Positions 10,710-19,016 are shown, counted from the first letter of the stretch. The stretch: DNA of 64,000 nucleotides from Candidatus Villigracilis affinis (GCA_016718275.1 JADKEA010000014.1:1-64000); one strand, 5' to 3'. The notes: a model not told the origin generated them from the sequence alone. Made by a program: numbers and translations.

Positions 10710-10766
10710 TGTTTTGGTTTAATGAATGTGCTATAAAATCAATGCCGCGCTTTTTCAAAAAACGCC

Positions 10767-10896
10767 GCCCAACAAAGCGTGCACCTGACGCTGGGGATTC
10801 TGCGCAAACCTCAAGCAGTTTCCTACGCCTTATCATTTTTCCAGTCGGACGGCGTCCCGCCGCCCGCCCCAGCGCGGGTAACGCAAACCGTTGGCA
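10767..10896 (+). other. attC site 1
   Basis: R'' box GCCCAAC (10767-10773) is followed by AAAGCGTGC and GACGCTGGGG; the right arm CCCCAGCGCGGGTAACGC leads to R' box GTTGGCA (10890-10896). The arms pair imperfectly with a few unpaired bases, as in the folded bottom strand recognised by IntI. The roughly 70-base centre contains CGCCTTATCATTTTTC, shared with attC sites 2 and 3. Confidence 0.8.
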
Positions 10897-10920
10897 CGCC
10901 CCTTGCAAAAAGGCATAGAG

Positions 10921-11499
10921 ATGAAAGATAACGCTAAAAAATGGGTTAAACAATCTGTTAACTACTTCAAAGGCATGGGCTTTTTTCAAAACGGTTTTAA
11001 TCTTGAAAAAATTCACGAATACGTACGAGATGTCTATTTCGATGAATATCTTGAACGGCAACCCAAGCCACATGGGTGGGGCGCACTAGATTGGCTTTTA
11101 CTTTCGCAAGACACAAAGCGAGTATCTAGTGTAGGAGACCAAATTATTAACGTGAACGATACATCAAAAGATTATATTGACGCAATTAATCATTGGGGTG
11201 TAATTTCAAATGGTGTATTTACCCCAATAAACATTGATTTTCAATGGATTAAAAAGTTCGATATATTTTCTATAAACCTCGATTTCAAAGACAAACATCT
11301 CACTTTCAGATCCGACTCAAGAAGTAGAATAGATGACGAATTACTTTTCATGATTAATGGATTAATGGAAGGTACGGAGTGTCTTTTTTATGAATGCAAT
11401 GCAGAAGGTATCGAGTCTCAAGTAATCGCTCTGACAGAATATGAAAAAGAAAAACTTACAAAAGAGCGCGGCTGGCATTGTCACTTGGGAATACAATAA
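10921..11499 (+). CDS. Cassette 2: hypothetical protein, 192 residues
   Basis: Starts at ATG 10921, shortly after the attC core; an earlier in-frame start at 10891 would sit inside the attC site and is rejected. A soluble, AT-rich protein with the aromatic motif PKPHGWGALDWLLLSQD near residue 50 and no signal peptide or membrane segment. I do not recognise a family. It occupies one complete cassette, ending 22 bases before the next R'' box. Confidence 0.6.
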   Translation: MKDNAKKWVKQSVNYFKGMGFFQNGFNLEKIHEYVRDVYFDEYLERQPKPHGWGALDWLLLSQDTKRVSSVGDQIINVNDTSKDYIDAINHWGVISNGVFTPINIDFQWIKKFDIFSINLDFKDKHLTFRSDSRSRIDDELLFMINGLMEGTECLFYECNAEGIESQVIALTEYEKEKLTKERGWHCHLGIQ

Positions 11500-11521
11500 A
11501 ATGCTTTTACCATTGGCAGCG

Positions 11522-11651
11522 TGCCAACAAAGCGTGCACCTGACGCTGGGGATTCTGCGCACATCCCAGGCAGTTTCCTACGCCTTATCATTTTTCTGGC
11601 TGGACGGCTTCGCCGTCCCCGCCCCAGCGCAGGTAACGCAATCCGTTAGCC
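11522..11651 (+). other. attC site 2
   Basis: R'' box TGCCAAC (11522-11528), left arm AAAGCGTGCACCTGACGC, right arm CCCCAGCGCAGGTAACGC, R' box GTTAGCC (11645-11651). The central part is nearly identical to attC site 1, including an inner hairpin GGACGGCTTCGCCGTCC. Strong resemblance between neighbouring sites is typical of chromosomal (sedentary) arrays. Confidence 0.8.
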
Positions 11652-11730
11652 CGCAGAACAGAGTCATTGCATTTGAAATCTTCATATTTGTGTTGACACT
11701 CTTTCCCTCAGTTGATAAAGGATTAAAATA

Positions 11731-12291
11731 ATGTCAGAAGAACAACAAATGAGAAAAGTTATTTTTGCCATCAACATCACAATAGACGGCTACTGCGGCC
11801 ATGAAATGGGGATCGTCGACGACGAATTGCACGAGTACTTCACTGGGCTCTTGCGTGATTCAGGCATTGAAATTCTCGGACGCAACACGTATCACTTGAT
11901 GTATCCATACTGGCACAATGTCGCAGTGAATCAATCGGAAACGAAAACGATCAACGAATTCGCACGCACATTCGATTCCATACCAAAGATTGTCTTTTCA
12001 ACGACATTGAAGAGCGTGGAGTGGAATAACACAACGCTCCTCCACTCCAATCTGCGAGAAGAAATTATGAAGCTGAAACAACAGCCAGGAAAAAATATTT
12101 TCATTGGTGGATTGAACATCGCATCGCAAGTTGCAGAATGGAATCTCATCGACGAGTATCACTTTGTCGTTCACCCGATCATTGCGGGAAAAGGTCCCCG
12201 CTTGTTCGAATCGGTCAAGAACCTTACATTAAATCTTGCTGGATCAAAAACGTTTCGTTCGGGCGTTATTGCGTTACATTATAAGAAATAA
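11731..12291 (+). CDS. Cassette 3: RibD C-terminal/dihydrofolate-reductase-like protein
   Basis: A 186-residue protein of the RibD_C/DHFR-like fold. Visible landmarks are the first strand VIFAINITIDGYCGHEMG, the LGRNTYHLM helix, the NADPH-site segment IFIGGLNIASQV and the C-terminal HPIIAGKGPRLFE. Proteins of this type (YyaP/YwjB group) are stand-alone reductase-like enzymes found often in accessory regions; they are distinct from the trimethoprim-resistance DHFRs carried in many integrons. Start is ATG 11731, or ATG 11752 where homology begins. The exact substrate is unknown. Confidence 0.8.
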   Translation: MSEEQQMRKVIFAINITIDGYCGHEMGIVDDELHEYFTGLLRDSGIEILGRNTYHLMYPYWHNVAVNQSETKTINEFARTFDSIPKIVFSTTLKSVEWNNTTLLHSNLREEIMKLKQQPGKNIFIGGLNIASQVAEWNLIDEYHFVVHPIIAGKGPRLFESVKNLTLNLAGSKTFRSGVIALHYKK

Positions 12292-12304
12292 AAAATGAAA
12301 AGCG

Positions 12305-12432
12305 GGCTAACACAGCGTGCACCGACGCTGGGGACTGCCCGATGAGCGTGCGCAAATCTCAGGCAGTTTTCCACGCCTTATCATTTTTCCAGACGGACGG
12401 CTTCGCCGTCCCCGCCCCAGCGCCATCGGACG
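12305..12432 (+). other. attC site 3, right core degenerate
   Basis: R'' box GGCTAAC (12305-12311) and left arm CAGCGTGCACCGACGCTGGGG are good, as is the conserved centre with GGACGGCTTCGCCGTCC. After CCCCAGCGC the expected TAACGC...GTTRRRY is missing and the sequence reads CATCGGACGCC. The R' half therefore seems deleted or replaced, which would stop normal excision of the next cassette. Confidence 0.7.
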
Positions 12433-12475
12433 CCTCATTTCATCATAAATAAATCAATTGAGACAAAGAAGGTTC

Positions 12476-13354
12476 ATGACATCCATGAGCACAACCATCA
12501 TAAGCATATTACTGGGAATAGGCGGCATGTTTGGATGGGGAATATACGACTTTCTAGGCGGCGTTTTTGCTAAACAGATTGGGTCTTTTAAGTCTTTGTT
12601 TTGGTCACAATTGGCTGGTTTAGGTTCTATCTTTCTACTTGCCATTGCTTTCAAATCAAGCACCAACACCCCTGTTTTGACGACTATTTTATCCTTAATC
12701 GCGGCGATACTTTATTCTGCCGGGTATTTGTTTTTCTTCAAAGGCTTTGAGATAGGCAATGTATCAATTATTGCAGCGACCATGAATCTGTGGGCTGTGT
12801 TTACCATGTTGTTTGCGTTTATGTTTATGGGGCAGCGGCTTTCTGTTTTACAAACTTTAGGCGTCTCAATGATCATCTTTGGCGCTACTTTAGCATCCTT
12901 AAATTGGAGCGAAATTGGAAACCAAAGATTCCAACTTTCAGCAGGTGTCAAAGAAGCAGTATTCGGGGCCTTCTTCTTTGGTATCTTTTGGAATGTTAGC
13001 GAGATCATCTCCGAAAAAGTCGGTTGGTTATCAACAACTCTGTTTATAAAATTTGGAATCATCTTGTTCTTGTTAATCTTCTCGCTTCTTGTGAAACAAG
13101 GAATTGGCTTGACCAAAATTTCCGCAAAAACAAAATACATCATTTTATTGATGGGCATTATTGAAACTGGTGCAGTAGCACTTGTTAATTATGGATTGAC
13201 AATCGGAGACGCAATATTGATCACACCTATCGCCTCCGCATTATCAATAGTGACCATAACACTGGCTATTATTTTCTTGAAAGACAAAGTCACCAAACTT
13301 CAAGGCATCGGAATCGTTACGGCAATTGTCGGTATAATCTTAACTGCGCTTTAA
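12476..13354 (+). CDS. Cassette 4: EamA/DMT-family transporter
   Basis: About 292 residues with ten predicted helices in two EamA repeats of five (first half residues ~1-140, second ~150-292), the drug/metabolite transporter layout. GWGIYDFLGG near the start and the final short helix ending IVTAIVGIILTAL are typical. ATG 12476 is chosen because AAGG lies 4 bases upstream; an in-frame TTG at 12458 and an ATG at 12485 are alternatives. Cargo cannot be predicted. The gene is AT-rich like the other cassettes. Confidence 0.75.
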   Translation: MTSMSTTIISILLGIGGMFGWGIYDFLGGVFAKQIGSFKSLFWSQLAGLGSIFLLAIAFKSSTNTPVLTTILSLIAAILYSAGYLFFFKGFEIGNVSIIAATMNLWAVFTMLFAFMFMGQRLSVLQTLGVSMIIFGATLASLNWSEIGNQRFQLSAGVKEAVFGAFFFGIFWNVSEIISEKVGWLSTTLFIKFGIILFLLIFSLLVKQGIGLTKISAKTKYIILLMGIIETGAVALVNYGLTIGDAILITPIASALSIVTITLAIIFLKDKVTKLQGIGIVTAIVGIILTAL

Positions 13355-13411
13355 TTCTCCCTCGGTTTACTTGAGCATTCTTACAGCAAACGAGTCTTCG
13401 AGGTCAAGCGC

Positions 13412-13525
13412 GCCTAACAAGGCATGCATTGAACTACGGGGATCATGCTGTCATCTCAAGTGTTTTTCTGCTCTTGAGCAGAATCCATGCCCGCCGCCTG
13501 TCCCAGCGCTAACAAACTATTAGCA
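13412..13525 (+). other. attC-like site 4, degenerate
   Basis: R'' box GCCTAAC (13412-13418) is followed by AAGGCATGCA; the centre contains a CTCAAG/CTTGAG hairpin pair; the right end CCCAGCGCTAACAAACTATTAGCA has ATTAGCA where GTTRRRY is expected. The length and position between two co-oriented genes fit an attC, but the mutated core suggests it is worn. Confidence 0.5.
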
Positions 13526-13549
13526 GCCTGTGCAAAACGAGAAAAAAAC

Positions 13550-14593
13550 ATGCCAAAATCCATTAAAATCGCGGTTATACAAATGAATGCATCACCCTCA
13601 TCTATCGAGGAAAGATTGATGCGGGCTGAAAATTTTGTTGTTCAGTGCGTTCAAAATGGCGCACAACTCGTCGTCTTACCAGAAGTTTTTAATACAGGGT
13701 ATGAATACAGCGATAAAAACTATTTACAAGCAGAGACCTTTGATGGTCTAACGACTACCTGGATGAAAAAAATCGCTTCTTATTATCATGTTCACCTGGC
13801 AGGGTCATTCCTTCGCAGAGAGCAAGATAACATATTTAACACCATGCTTCTTGTTTCCCCAAGTGGTCATCAATGGCACTACGATAAAAATTATCCCTGG
13901 ATTTGGGAACGAGCATATTTTCAAAAGGGAACAAATACGACCGTTGCGGATACAGAATTGGGGAAAATTGGATTTCTTATCTGCTGGGATGTTGCTCATC
14001 CAAATTTGTGGCAAAAATACTCAGGCAAAGTAGAACTAATAATAGTGAGCAGTTGTCCTCCAAAGGCCCTTGATCTGGCATTAGTTTTTCCAAACGGGGA
14101 ACGAATTATGAGTAAAAATGCGGGATCGCATGTCCAACGAATAAAGAGTACGTCCGACAAGACTTTTGGAGAATATTTACGAAGGCAAGCCAGTTATTTG
14201 GGAGTTCCAGTAGCGCACGCAACAAGCACAGGAACTTTCACCTCATTAATCCCTAAACCCAGGTTATCTTTAGCCGTGCTCTCACTAATCTACCCCCCAT
14301 TACGGAAATACAGAGCCCAATTTAACCATGCTCATATGGAAGCCGGTTATTTTAACGAAGCCTATATAGCCGAAAGCTCAGGGGCAATTTTACAATCTGT
14401 CGATCCTGATACAGAAGGTTTTGCGATAAGCGAAGTAACACTTTCAGATTCTCCCCTGCAACCGAAAGGAAAACAACCTCCTTTTGGTATTCCCAATTTC
14501 ATCTACCTGTTTGACACAGTTGCCAACATAATACTGGCCTCCGAATATAAGAAAAAGACACAAAGGTATTTTTCAAAGCAGGCTCACCTATAA
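13550..14593 (+). CDS. Cassette 5: carbon-nitrogen hydrolase (nitrilase superfamily)
   Basis: A 347-residue member of the nitrilase superfamily, which hydrolyses C-N bonds in nitriles, amides or N-carbamoyl compounds. The catalytic triad is visible: Glu in VVLPEVF, Lys in HYDKNYPW and Cys in ICWDVAHP. The C-terminal part (PNFIYLFDTVANIIL) extends beyond the core fold with a hydrophobic stretch. Start is ATG 13550, since residues before it would be encoded by the attC-like site. Family certain, substrate unknown. Confidence 0.8.
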   Translation: MPKSIKIAVIQMNASPSSIEERLMRAENFVVQCVQNGAQLVVLPEVFNTGYEYSDKNYLQAETFDGLTTTWMKKIASYYHVHLAGSFLRREQDNIFNTMLLVSPSGHQWHYDKNYPWIWERAYFQKGTNTTVADTELGKIGFLICWDVAHPNLWQKYSGKVELIIVSSCPPKALDLALVFPNGERIMSKNAGSHVQRIKSTSDKTFGEYLRRQASYLGVPVAHATSTGTFTSLIPKPRLSLAVLSLIYPPLRKYRAQFNHAHMEAGYFNEAYIAESSGAILQSVDPDTEGFAISEVTLSDSPLQPKGKQPPFGIPNFIYLFDTVANIILASEYKKKTQRYFSKQAHL

Positions 14594-14601
14594 AATACGG
14601 C

Positions 14602-14792
14602 GGCTAACAAAGCATGCACAGGAAATATAGCATGACGCTTGCAAAACCCATGAATCAGGCATAATTATCATAAAATCTGGTAAAGTACCATTATAAAGCG
14701 AGCAATTCTTCATTTCTTTCAGCGCCTAAAAAGCAAACTTGGATAATTTAGGCTTACTCACTTTCAAAACCCACTCCATAACACATTAGCGG
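14602..14792 (+). other. attC-like site 5, long and degenerate
   Basis: Begins with a good R'' box GGCTAAC (14602-14608) and AAAGCATGCAC, and ends with CACATTAGCGG, where ATTAGCG replaces the expected GTTAGCC. At about 190 bases it is longer than sites 1-4 and shares little centre sequence with them. It marks the probable end of the array. Confidence 0.4.
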
Positions 14793-14812
14793 TCGAACGA
14801 ACGAGGCATACA

Positions 14813-15733
14813 GTGAATAACAGCACAAGATCGGAAGAAAGCCAGGGGACAATCAAAAAGAAGCCGTTTCAATTATTACGCTACTTCACTATAACGAGTC
14901 TAATCGCCTTTGTGTTGGTGGCCGTATCATTAGTCACATTCTATCGTCGGCTGGCTGTCAAAGAGCTGATCGAAATTGGGGAATCCAAGAACGCAGCATT
15001 AACCCAAACTTTTTCAAACGTCATCTGGCCTGAGTTTTCAAATTTTCTCGGCACAACATCTGATCTGAGTGCAGACGATATCCGCGCCCACCCTGAGACA
15101 GCTCGACTTCGACAAGCAGTCCTTGAGCAAATGCAGGGGCTATCAGTGATAAAAGTCAAGATATACAACCTGGAAGGAACGACGATCTTTTCCACTCAAG
15201 AAAGCCAGATCGGTGAAGATAAAAGTGAAAATGCTGGTTTTCTTACGGCACTCAATGGAGGCTTAGCCAGCGAGTTAACTCATCGGGACACCTTCAGTGC
15301 TTTTGAAGGCGAGATTGAAGACCGTGACGTGATCTCAAGTTACGTTCCCATTCGAAATGACAACTCTGATGTGGAAGGGGTATTCGAAATTTACGAGGAT
15401 GTGACTCCTTTGCTGGAAAATATTTCAATCGCCCAGAGGAACATCGCCATCGGAGTGACCTTGATTTTAGCTCTTTTGTATATCATCCTGTTTCTCCTTA
15501 TCAGTCGGGCAGACGCCCTGATCAAGAAACAATTTATCGAGCAACAACTGGCTGAGGAGGAAATACAAAAAGCTTACAACAGGGAGGAAAATGTTAATGA
15601 GTTTTTCCGTTTTGCCCTGTTGAACATTATCGAATATGTTAATCGCGGCAGTGAAAAAGAGACCCTCCTCACACACCTTGAACAAATTAAGCAGCAATTC
15701 AACGACTTGAAATATTGGCGACCCAAAAGCTAG
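14813..15733 (+). CDS. Membrane-bound Cache-like sensor without output domain
   Basis: A 306-residue protein with a GTG start. Helix 1 is at about residues 26-46, an extracytoplasmic domain of about 160 residues contains the Cache-type segment VIKVKIYNLEGTTIFST and a second strand set (VISSYVPIRNDN...GVFEIYED), helix 2 is at about 212-232, and a charged coiled-coil tail follows. Such domains normally feed a kinase, cyclase or methyl-accepting module, none of which is attached here. It may act through a partner or be a truncated receptor. It starts 21 bases after the last attC-like core and lies in an AT-leaning stretch. Confidence 0.6.
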   Translation: MNNSTRSEESQGTIKKKPFQLLRYFTITSLIAFVLVAVSLVTFYRRLAVKELIEIGESKNAALTQTFSNVIWPEFSNFLGTTSDLSADDIRAHPETARLRQAVLEQMQGLSVIKVKIYNLEGTTIFSTQESQIGEDKSENAGFLTALNGGLASELTHRDTFSAFEGEIEDRDVISSYVPIRNDNSDVEGVFEIYEDVTPLLENISIAQRNIAIGVTLILALLYIILFLLISRADALIKKQFIEQQLAEEEIQKAYNREENVNEFFRFALLNIIEYVNRGSEKETLLTHLEQIKQQFNDLKYWRPKS

Positions 15734-15857
15734 CAGGGGAGTGTTCTTTTCAAACATCGATCAAGATAATCCCATCGGTATATCTGGATGAAAACAGGAA
15801 GCCGAACTCCCAATGTCCAAACTTGGGAGCAGGGTAATGCTTTGATATACTGTAACA

Positions 15858-16142
15858 ATGAACATCGAATTTAACGGCAAAATTTGGTTCTGGAAGGGAC
15901 CCGCCCCATGGTTCTTCGTGACCATTCCAGCGAAGCAGAGTCGCGACCTGAAAGCAATATCAGGATTGGTGACTTATGGTTGGGGAGTGATCCCAGTACA
16001 TGTTCGGATCGGCAAAACCGAGTGGACAACATCCTTGTTCCCCAAAGATGGAAATTATATTGTCCCCATCAGGGCCAGCGTCCGAAAAGCAGAAAACCTT
16101 GAAGAAGGTGACAATGTGACTATACAGCTCGAAATTCGTTAA
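15858..16142 (+). CDS. DUF1905 domain protein
   Basis: A 94-residue protein that is essentially one DUF1905 domain, a small beta-barrel: FNGKIWFWKGPAPWFFVTIP, then GWGVIPVHVRIGKTEWTTSLFPKDGNYIVPI. In other bacteria the domain is often fused to a YdeI-type helical domain. The biochemical role is unknown. Single gene with about 120 bases on the 5' side containing a CTCCCAA/TTGGGAG hairpin. Confidence 0.85.
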   Translation: MNIEFNGKIWFWKGPAPWFFVTIPAKQSRDLKAISGLVTYGWGVIPVHVRIGKTEWTTSLFPKDGNYIVPIRASVRKAENLEEGDNVTIQLEIR

Positions 16143-16343
16143 TACACAAACCATTTGGAAACTGGTGGGGATTCTTCGGCCAAAGTGAAAAGATTCAAGC
16201 CTCCGCATTTTCCTGTACAATATACTTGATCCATACTCAACCACCGGCGAATAACACTCACTGCCAAACTGTTCCCCAAAAAATAACTTTCCATAACCTT
16301 TGATAGTGTTTGCGCCCACAACAAAAACATATTGGAGAATTCA

Positions 16344-16910
16344 ATGAACCCTCAACAGGAAATCCGCTTGCTATTAAGAACATTTCAGGATGGCTACACT
16401 CGCCGTGACCTCACCCAGGTGGATGCTTTCATGGATCTGTTCACGCCCGATGCCGAAGTCATCGGCACGAACGGGGTCAAACCCGGCGTGGACGAATGGT
16501 ACACCAGCCGCGATTCTGCCCGTGAATTAGTAGCAGGCGACTGGGAGTCATGGGGCGATCTGCGCCTCGATGTAGATTCAGCCTCAATCCAAGTCAACGG
16601 CGATGTGGGCTGGATCGCCGCATCCGCCACCGTTTCAAAGACCATTGGCGCGGAAAACTATGCTTCATATCTGGAATTCGTCCAGAATTTCATCAGCACA
16701 TCCAGTCTGCCTCCAGAGCAAAAACTTCATTTCATCCTGCGCGGTGGGACAAATACCGTCTACGAACTCCGCCGCGGGGAAAATTTTGTCTGGGCACTGC
16801 GTTTAACCGCTGTCGTCGTGCGCGAAGCAGGGAAGTGGAAGTTTGCGCAGGTAAACTTTTCATTTCCCACCGTCTACTTCCCAGATGTACGCATCATGGA
16901 TCAGGTTTAG
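16344..16910 (+). CDS. SnoaL-like/NTF2-fold protein
   Basis: A 188-residue protein whose N-terminal helix and AFMDLFTPDAEVIGT segment are typical of the SnoaL/NTF2-like cone-shaped fold; the later strands (GDVGWIAASATVSK; GKWKFAQVNFSFP) complete it. The fold hosts isomerases, hydrolases and non-enzymatic binders, so no reaction can be assigned. ATG 16344 is chosen because GGAG lies just upstream, in preference to a TTG 12 bases earlier. Confidence 0.75.
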   Translation: MNPQQEIRLLLRTFQDGYTRRDLTQVDAFMDLFTPDAEVIGTNGVKPGVDEWYTSRDSARELVAGDWESWGDLRLDVDSASIQVNGDVGWIAASATVSKTIGAENYASYLEFVQNFISTSSLPPEQKLHFILRGGTNTVYELRRGENFVWALRLTAVVVREAGKWKFAQVNFSFPTVYFPDVRIMDQV

Positions 16911-16981
16911 CACAATGGGCATTGTCCATATGTAAAAAATAAAATCAGAACTTACAGGTTGCATCAAAAAGGAGCTTCATT

Positions 16982-17479
16982 ATGGAAGAGAATTTTCTTG
17001 AGAAGATATTTGAACACAACAACTGGGCAAACCTCCAGATCATTCAGGTTTGCCTGGCCTTAAGCGATGAGCAACTCGACGCCGAACCTCAATCTGCCAT
17101 GAAGGGGAGCATTCGCCTCACTTTACAGCACCTCGTGGCTGCGCAACATAGTTACTTGAGGACTCTCACACTACCGCTCGAATTGAGACGCGAAGCCTTT
17201 ACGGTGGAATTCAACGAATTACAAGAGTCCGCACAGAAAAGCGGAGATGGGCTGCTGGCGCTGGCCAGAGGCGAGCAAAAACCTCTGACGCCTCAACTCC
17301 AAACAAGGGATGGTCATCTCGCGGACCCCTGGGTGCTTATGGTTCAGATCATTAACCACGCAACCGAACACCGCGAGCAGATAAAAAGCATGTTGAGTTC
17401 TCTTGGAGTGACTCCGCCAGATATTGATGGCTGGGACTACGGAATAGCAACAAACGCACTTATTCCGATATCAACATAA
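16982..17479 (+). CDS. DinB-family protein (first of a pair)
   Basis: A 165-residue four-helix-bundle protein of the DinB/YfiT superfamily. Metal-ligand His candidates are in LTLQHLVAAQHSYL (residues ~48-61) and the C-terminal INHATEHREQI. Enzymes of this group include thiol-dependent S-transferases and maleylpyruvate isomerases, but most are uncharacterised. It is followed after 28 bases by a second DinB-type gene of low similarity, so the pair may be co-transcribed. Confidence 0.85.
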   Translation: MEENFLEKIFEHNNWANLQIIQVCLALSDEQLDAEPQSAMKGSIRLTLQHLVAAQHSYLRTLTLPLELRREAFTVEFNELQESAQKSGDGLLALARGEQKPLTPQLQTRDGHLADPWVLMVQIINHATEHREQIKSMLSSLGVTPPDIDGWDYGIATNALIPIST

Positions 17480-17507
17480 TCCTATCCTTCATCAAAGGAA
17501 ACAGAAA

Positions 17508-18017
17508 ATGCAATTTGAAATCCTCTATCAAGAACTTGTTCACGGCGCAGAAATTATCCATGCCCTTGCAATGGGATGGACACAGGCAGAGGCGCAGATC
17601 AAGCCAGATCCCGAGTCGTGGTCCATTCTCGAAGTGCTGTGCCACCTCCACGATATCGAACGCGAAGACTTCCGTCAACGCCTCGACTCCATCCTGCACT
17701 CTCCCACCGAAGAGTGGACAATTTTCGACCCCGGGACCTGGGTCGAATCGCGAGAATACAACAAGCGCAACTTCACCGAAACCCTCAACAGTTTTCTGGA
17801 AGAGCGGAATAAGTCGCTGGCCTGGCTAAAGAACCTGTCAGCACCAAACTGGGAATCCGAACATACCGATCAATACGGTTCGATCAAGGCGGGCGAAATG
17901 TTCTCCGCCTGGGTGGATCATGACAACCTGCACATACGTCAACTGGTGGAATTACGTCAGGCCAGGATCGTAAGGCTGGCGGAACCGTATGATGTCAGTT
18001 ATGCGGGCGAATGGTAA
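17508..18017 (+). CDS. DinB-family protein (second of a pair)
   Basis: 169 residues of the DinB superfamily. His candidates are in WSILEVLCHLHDIERED (residues ~43-59) and WVDHDNLHIRQL near residue 144. An AAAGGAAAC sequence just upstream of the ATG could serve as ribosome site. It probably forms a small operon with the preceding DinB gene and the DUF1801 gene that follows 23 bases downstream. Substrate unknown. Confidence 0.85.
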   Translation: MQFEILYQELVHGAEIIHALAMGWTQAEAQIKPDPESWSILEVLCHLHDIEREDFRQRLDSILHSPTEEWTIFDPGTWVESREYNKRNFTETLNSFLEERNKSLAWLKNLSAPNWESEHTDQYGSIKAGEMFSAWVDHDNLHIRQLVELRQARIVRLAEPYDVSYAGEW

Positions 18018-18040
18018 GAATCCAAGCCAAAGGAAGCAGC

Positions 18041-18430
18041 ATGTCCGTCAAAAATATAGATGACTATATTGCAACTTTTCCGAAAGGCACGCAAACAGTC
18101 CTGAAAAAACTGAGAGCAACGATCAGAAAAGCTGCACCAAAAGCGGAAGAGACCATTAATTATCAAATCCCAACCTTTACCCTGCAAGGGAATTTGGTGC
18201 ATTTCGCGGCCTTCAAAAACCATATCGGCTTCTATCCCACTCCATCGGGAATCGAGAAATTCAAAGAAGAATTATCTGTGTACGAAGGAGCCAAGGGCTC
18301 TGTAAAATTTCCGCTCGATAAACTGATACCTTATGCCCTGATCACGAAAATCGTCAAGTTTCGAGTGCAGGAAAATTTGGAAAGAGCCGCAGCGAAAGGC
18401 AAAAGGAAACAGACTCCCTCCAAACTATAA
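18041..18430 (+). CDS. DUF1801 family protein
   Basis: A 129-residue protein with the DUF1801 fold: VLKKLRATIRKAAPKAEETI, NYQIPTFTLQGNLVHFAAFK and HIGFYPTP..GIEKF are diagnostic. The family includes small iron-chaperone-like (YdhG/frataxin-like) proteins, though function is not established. ATG 18041 with AAAGGAAGC upstream is preferred to the in-frame GTG at 18011, which lies inside the preceding DinB gene. Confidence 0.85.
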   Translation: MSVKNIDDYIATFPKGTQTVLKKLRATIRKAAPKAEETINYQIPTFTLQGNLVHFAAFKNHIGFYPTPSGIEKFKEELSVYEGAKGSVKFPLDKLIPYALITKIVKFRVQENLERAAAKGKRKQTPSKL

Positions 18431-18488
18431 AACCGATTCCCTCCTATAGAATGGTTATCAAAAATTCATTCAATTGCGGAGCGAAGAA

Positions 18489-19010
18489 ATGAAAACATAT
18501 TCTGATTGGGTCAAAAGATTTTTGCCGTTGCTCATAATGACTTGCATTTTCCTGGCTGGCTGCACCACGGCCGAAACAATGACGACAGAAGTATCCATGC
18601 CAACATCCGTCATATCTCCCGCGGAAATCGCCTGCACGGTCACTGAGGCGGAGTGGCTCAAGCCACCCGAGGATCCTGCCGTTAACGATGCACCTGCCGA
18701 TGGATATTATTTTGTAAACTCAGACCGTTCAATCTGGGCGTCTGCATGGTGGACACAACCAGGTGAAGATCACCTGCACGCGAGCGGTGATGATATCAAA
18801 GTCGGCTGGTTTCGACCTGAGGGTGCCGAGTTGGAAATTACAGGCCGGCGCTTGGATGGACAAGCTTCCCCGCTCCAATCCGAAATTCCGTGTTGTTACC
18901 CAACCCGCTTCCAGGCTACAGGCCTGATCTTCCCAACAGAAGGCTGCTGGGAAGTCACTGCAAAAGCAGCAGACCGCCTTCTTACCTTCACAGTCTGGAT
19001 CGATCCCTAA
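18489..19010 (+). CDS. Lipoprotein of unknown function
   Basis: A 173-residue secreted protein. A basic N-terminus and hydrophobic stretch end in a lipobox (FLAGC, Cys at about residue 24). The mature part contains four further Cys residues, including a CC pair (EIPCCYPTRFQATG), and the phrase EGCWEVTAKA near the end, which resembles a small Ig-like beta domain. ATG 18489 is chosen because the signal peptide begins there. It sits 6 bases before a GNAT gene. Confidence 0.65.
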   Translation: MKTYSDWVKRFLPLLIMTCIFLAGCTTAETMTTEVSMPTSVISPAEIACTVTEAEWLKPPEDPAVNDAPADGYYFVNSDRSIWASAWWTQPGEDHLHASGDDIKVGWFRPEGAELEITGRRLDGQASPLQSEIPCCYPTRFQATGLIFPTEGCWEVTAKAADRLLTFTVWIDP

Positions 19011-19016
19011 TTCGAC

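Larger units (their letters stand above)
10159..14792 (+). mobile_element. Integron-type gene-cassette array without integrase (CALIN-like)
   Basis: Five single-gene units all point the same way, and each is followed by an attC-like imperfect palindrome. For the first three cassettes the core site at the start of the cassette is the exact reverse complement of the core at its end: GTTGGGC (10159) / GCCCAAC (10767), GTTGGCA (10890) / TGCCAAC (11522), GTTAGCC (11645) / GGCTAAC (12305). This is the pairing that excision of circular cassettes predicts. The genes are visibly richer in A+T than both their attC sites and the flanking chromosome. No tyrosine recombinase lies between 9803 and 15858, so an integrase must be outside the window or lost. 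Cassettes 4 and 5 have degenerate cores. Confidence 0.8.

Noticed and set aside
11441..11731. Open frame of 96 codons across attC site 2
   Set aside because: It runs through the attC palindrome and overlaps the end of the cassette 2 gene in another frame; no ribosome site or family.
11731..12291. Trimethoprim-resistance dihydrofolate reductase (dfr) cassette
   Set aside because: Motifs match the RibD_C-type reductase-like family, not DfrA or DfrB.
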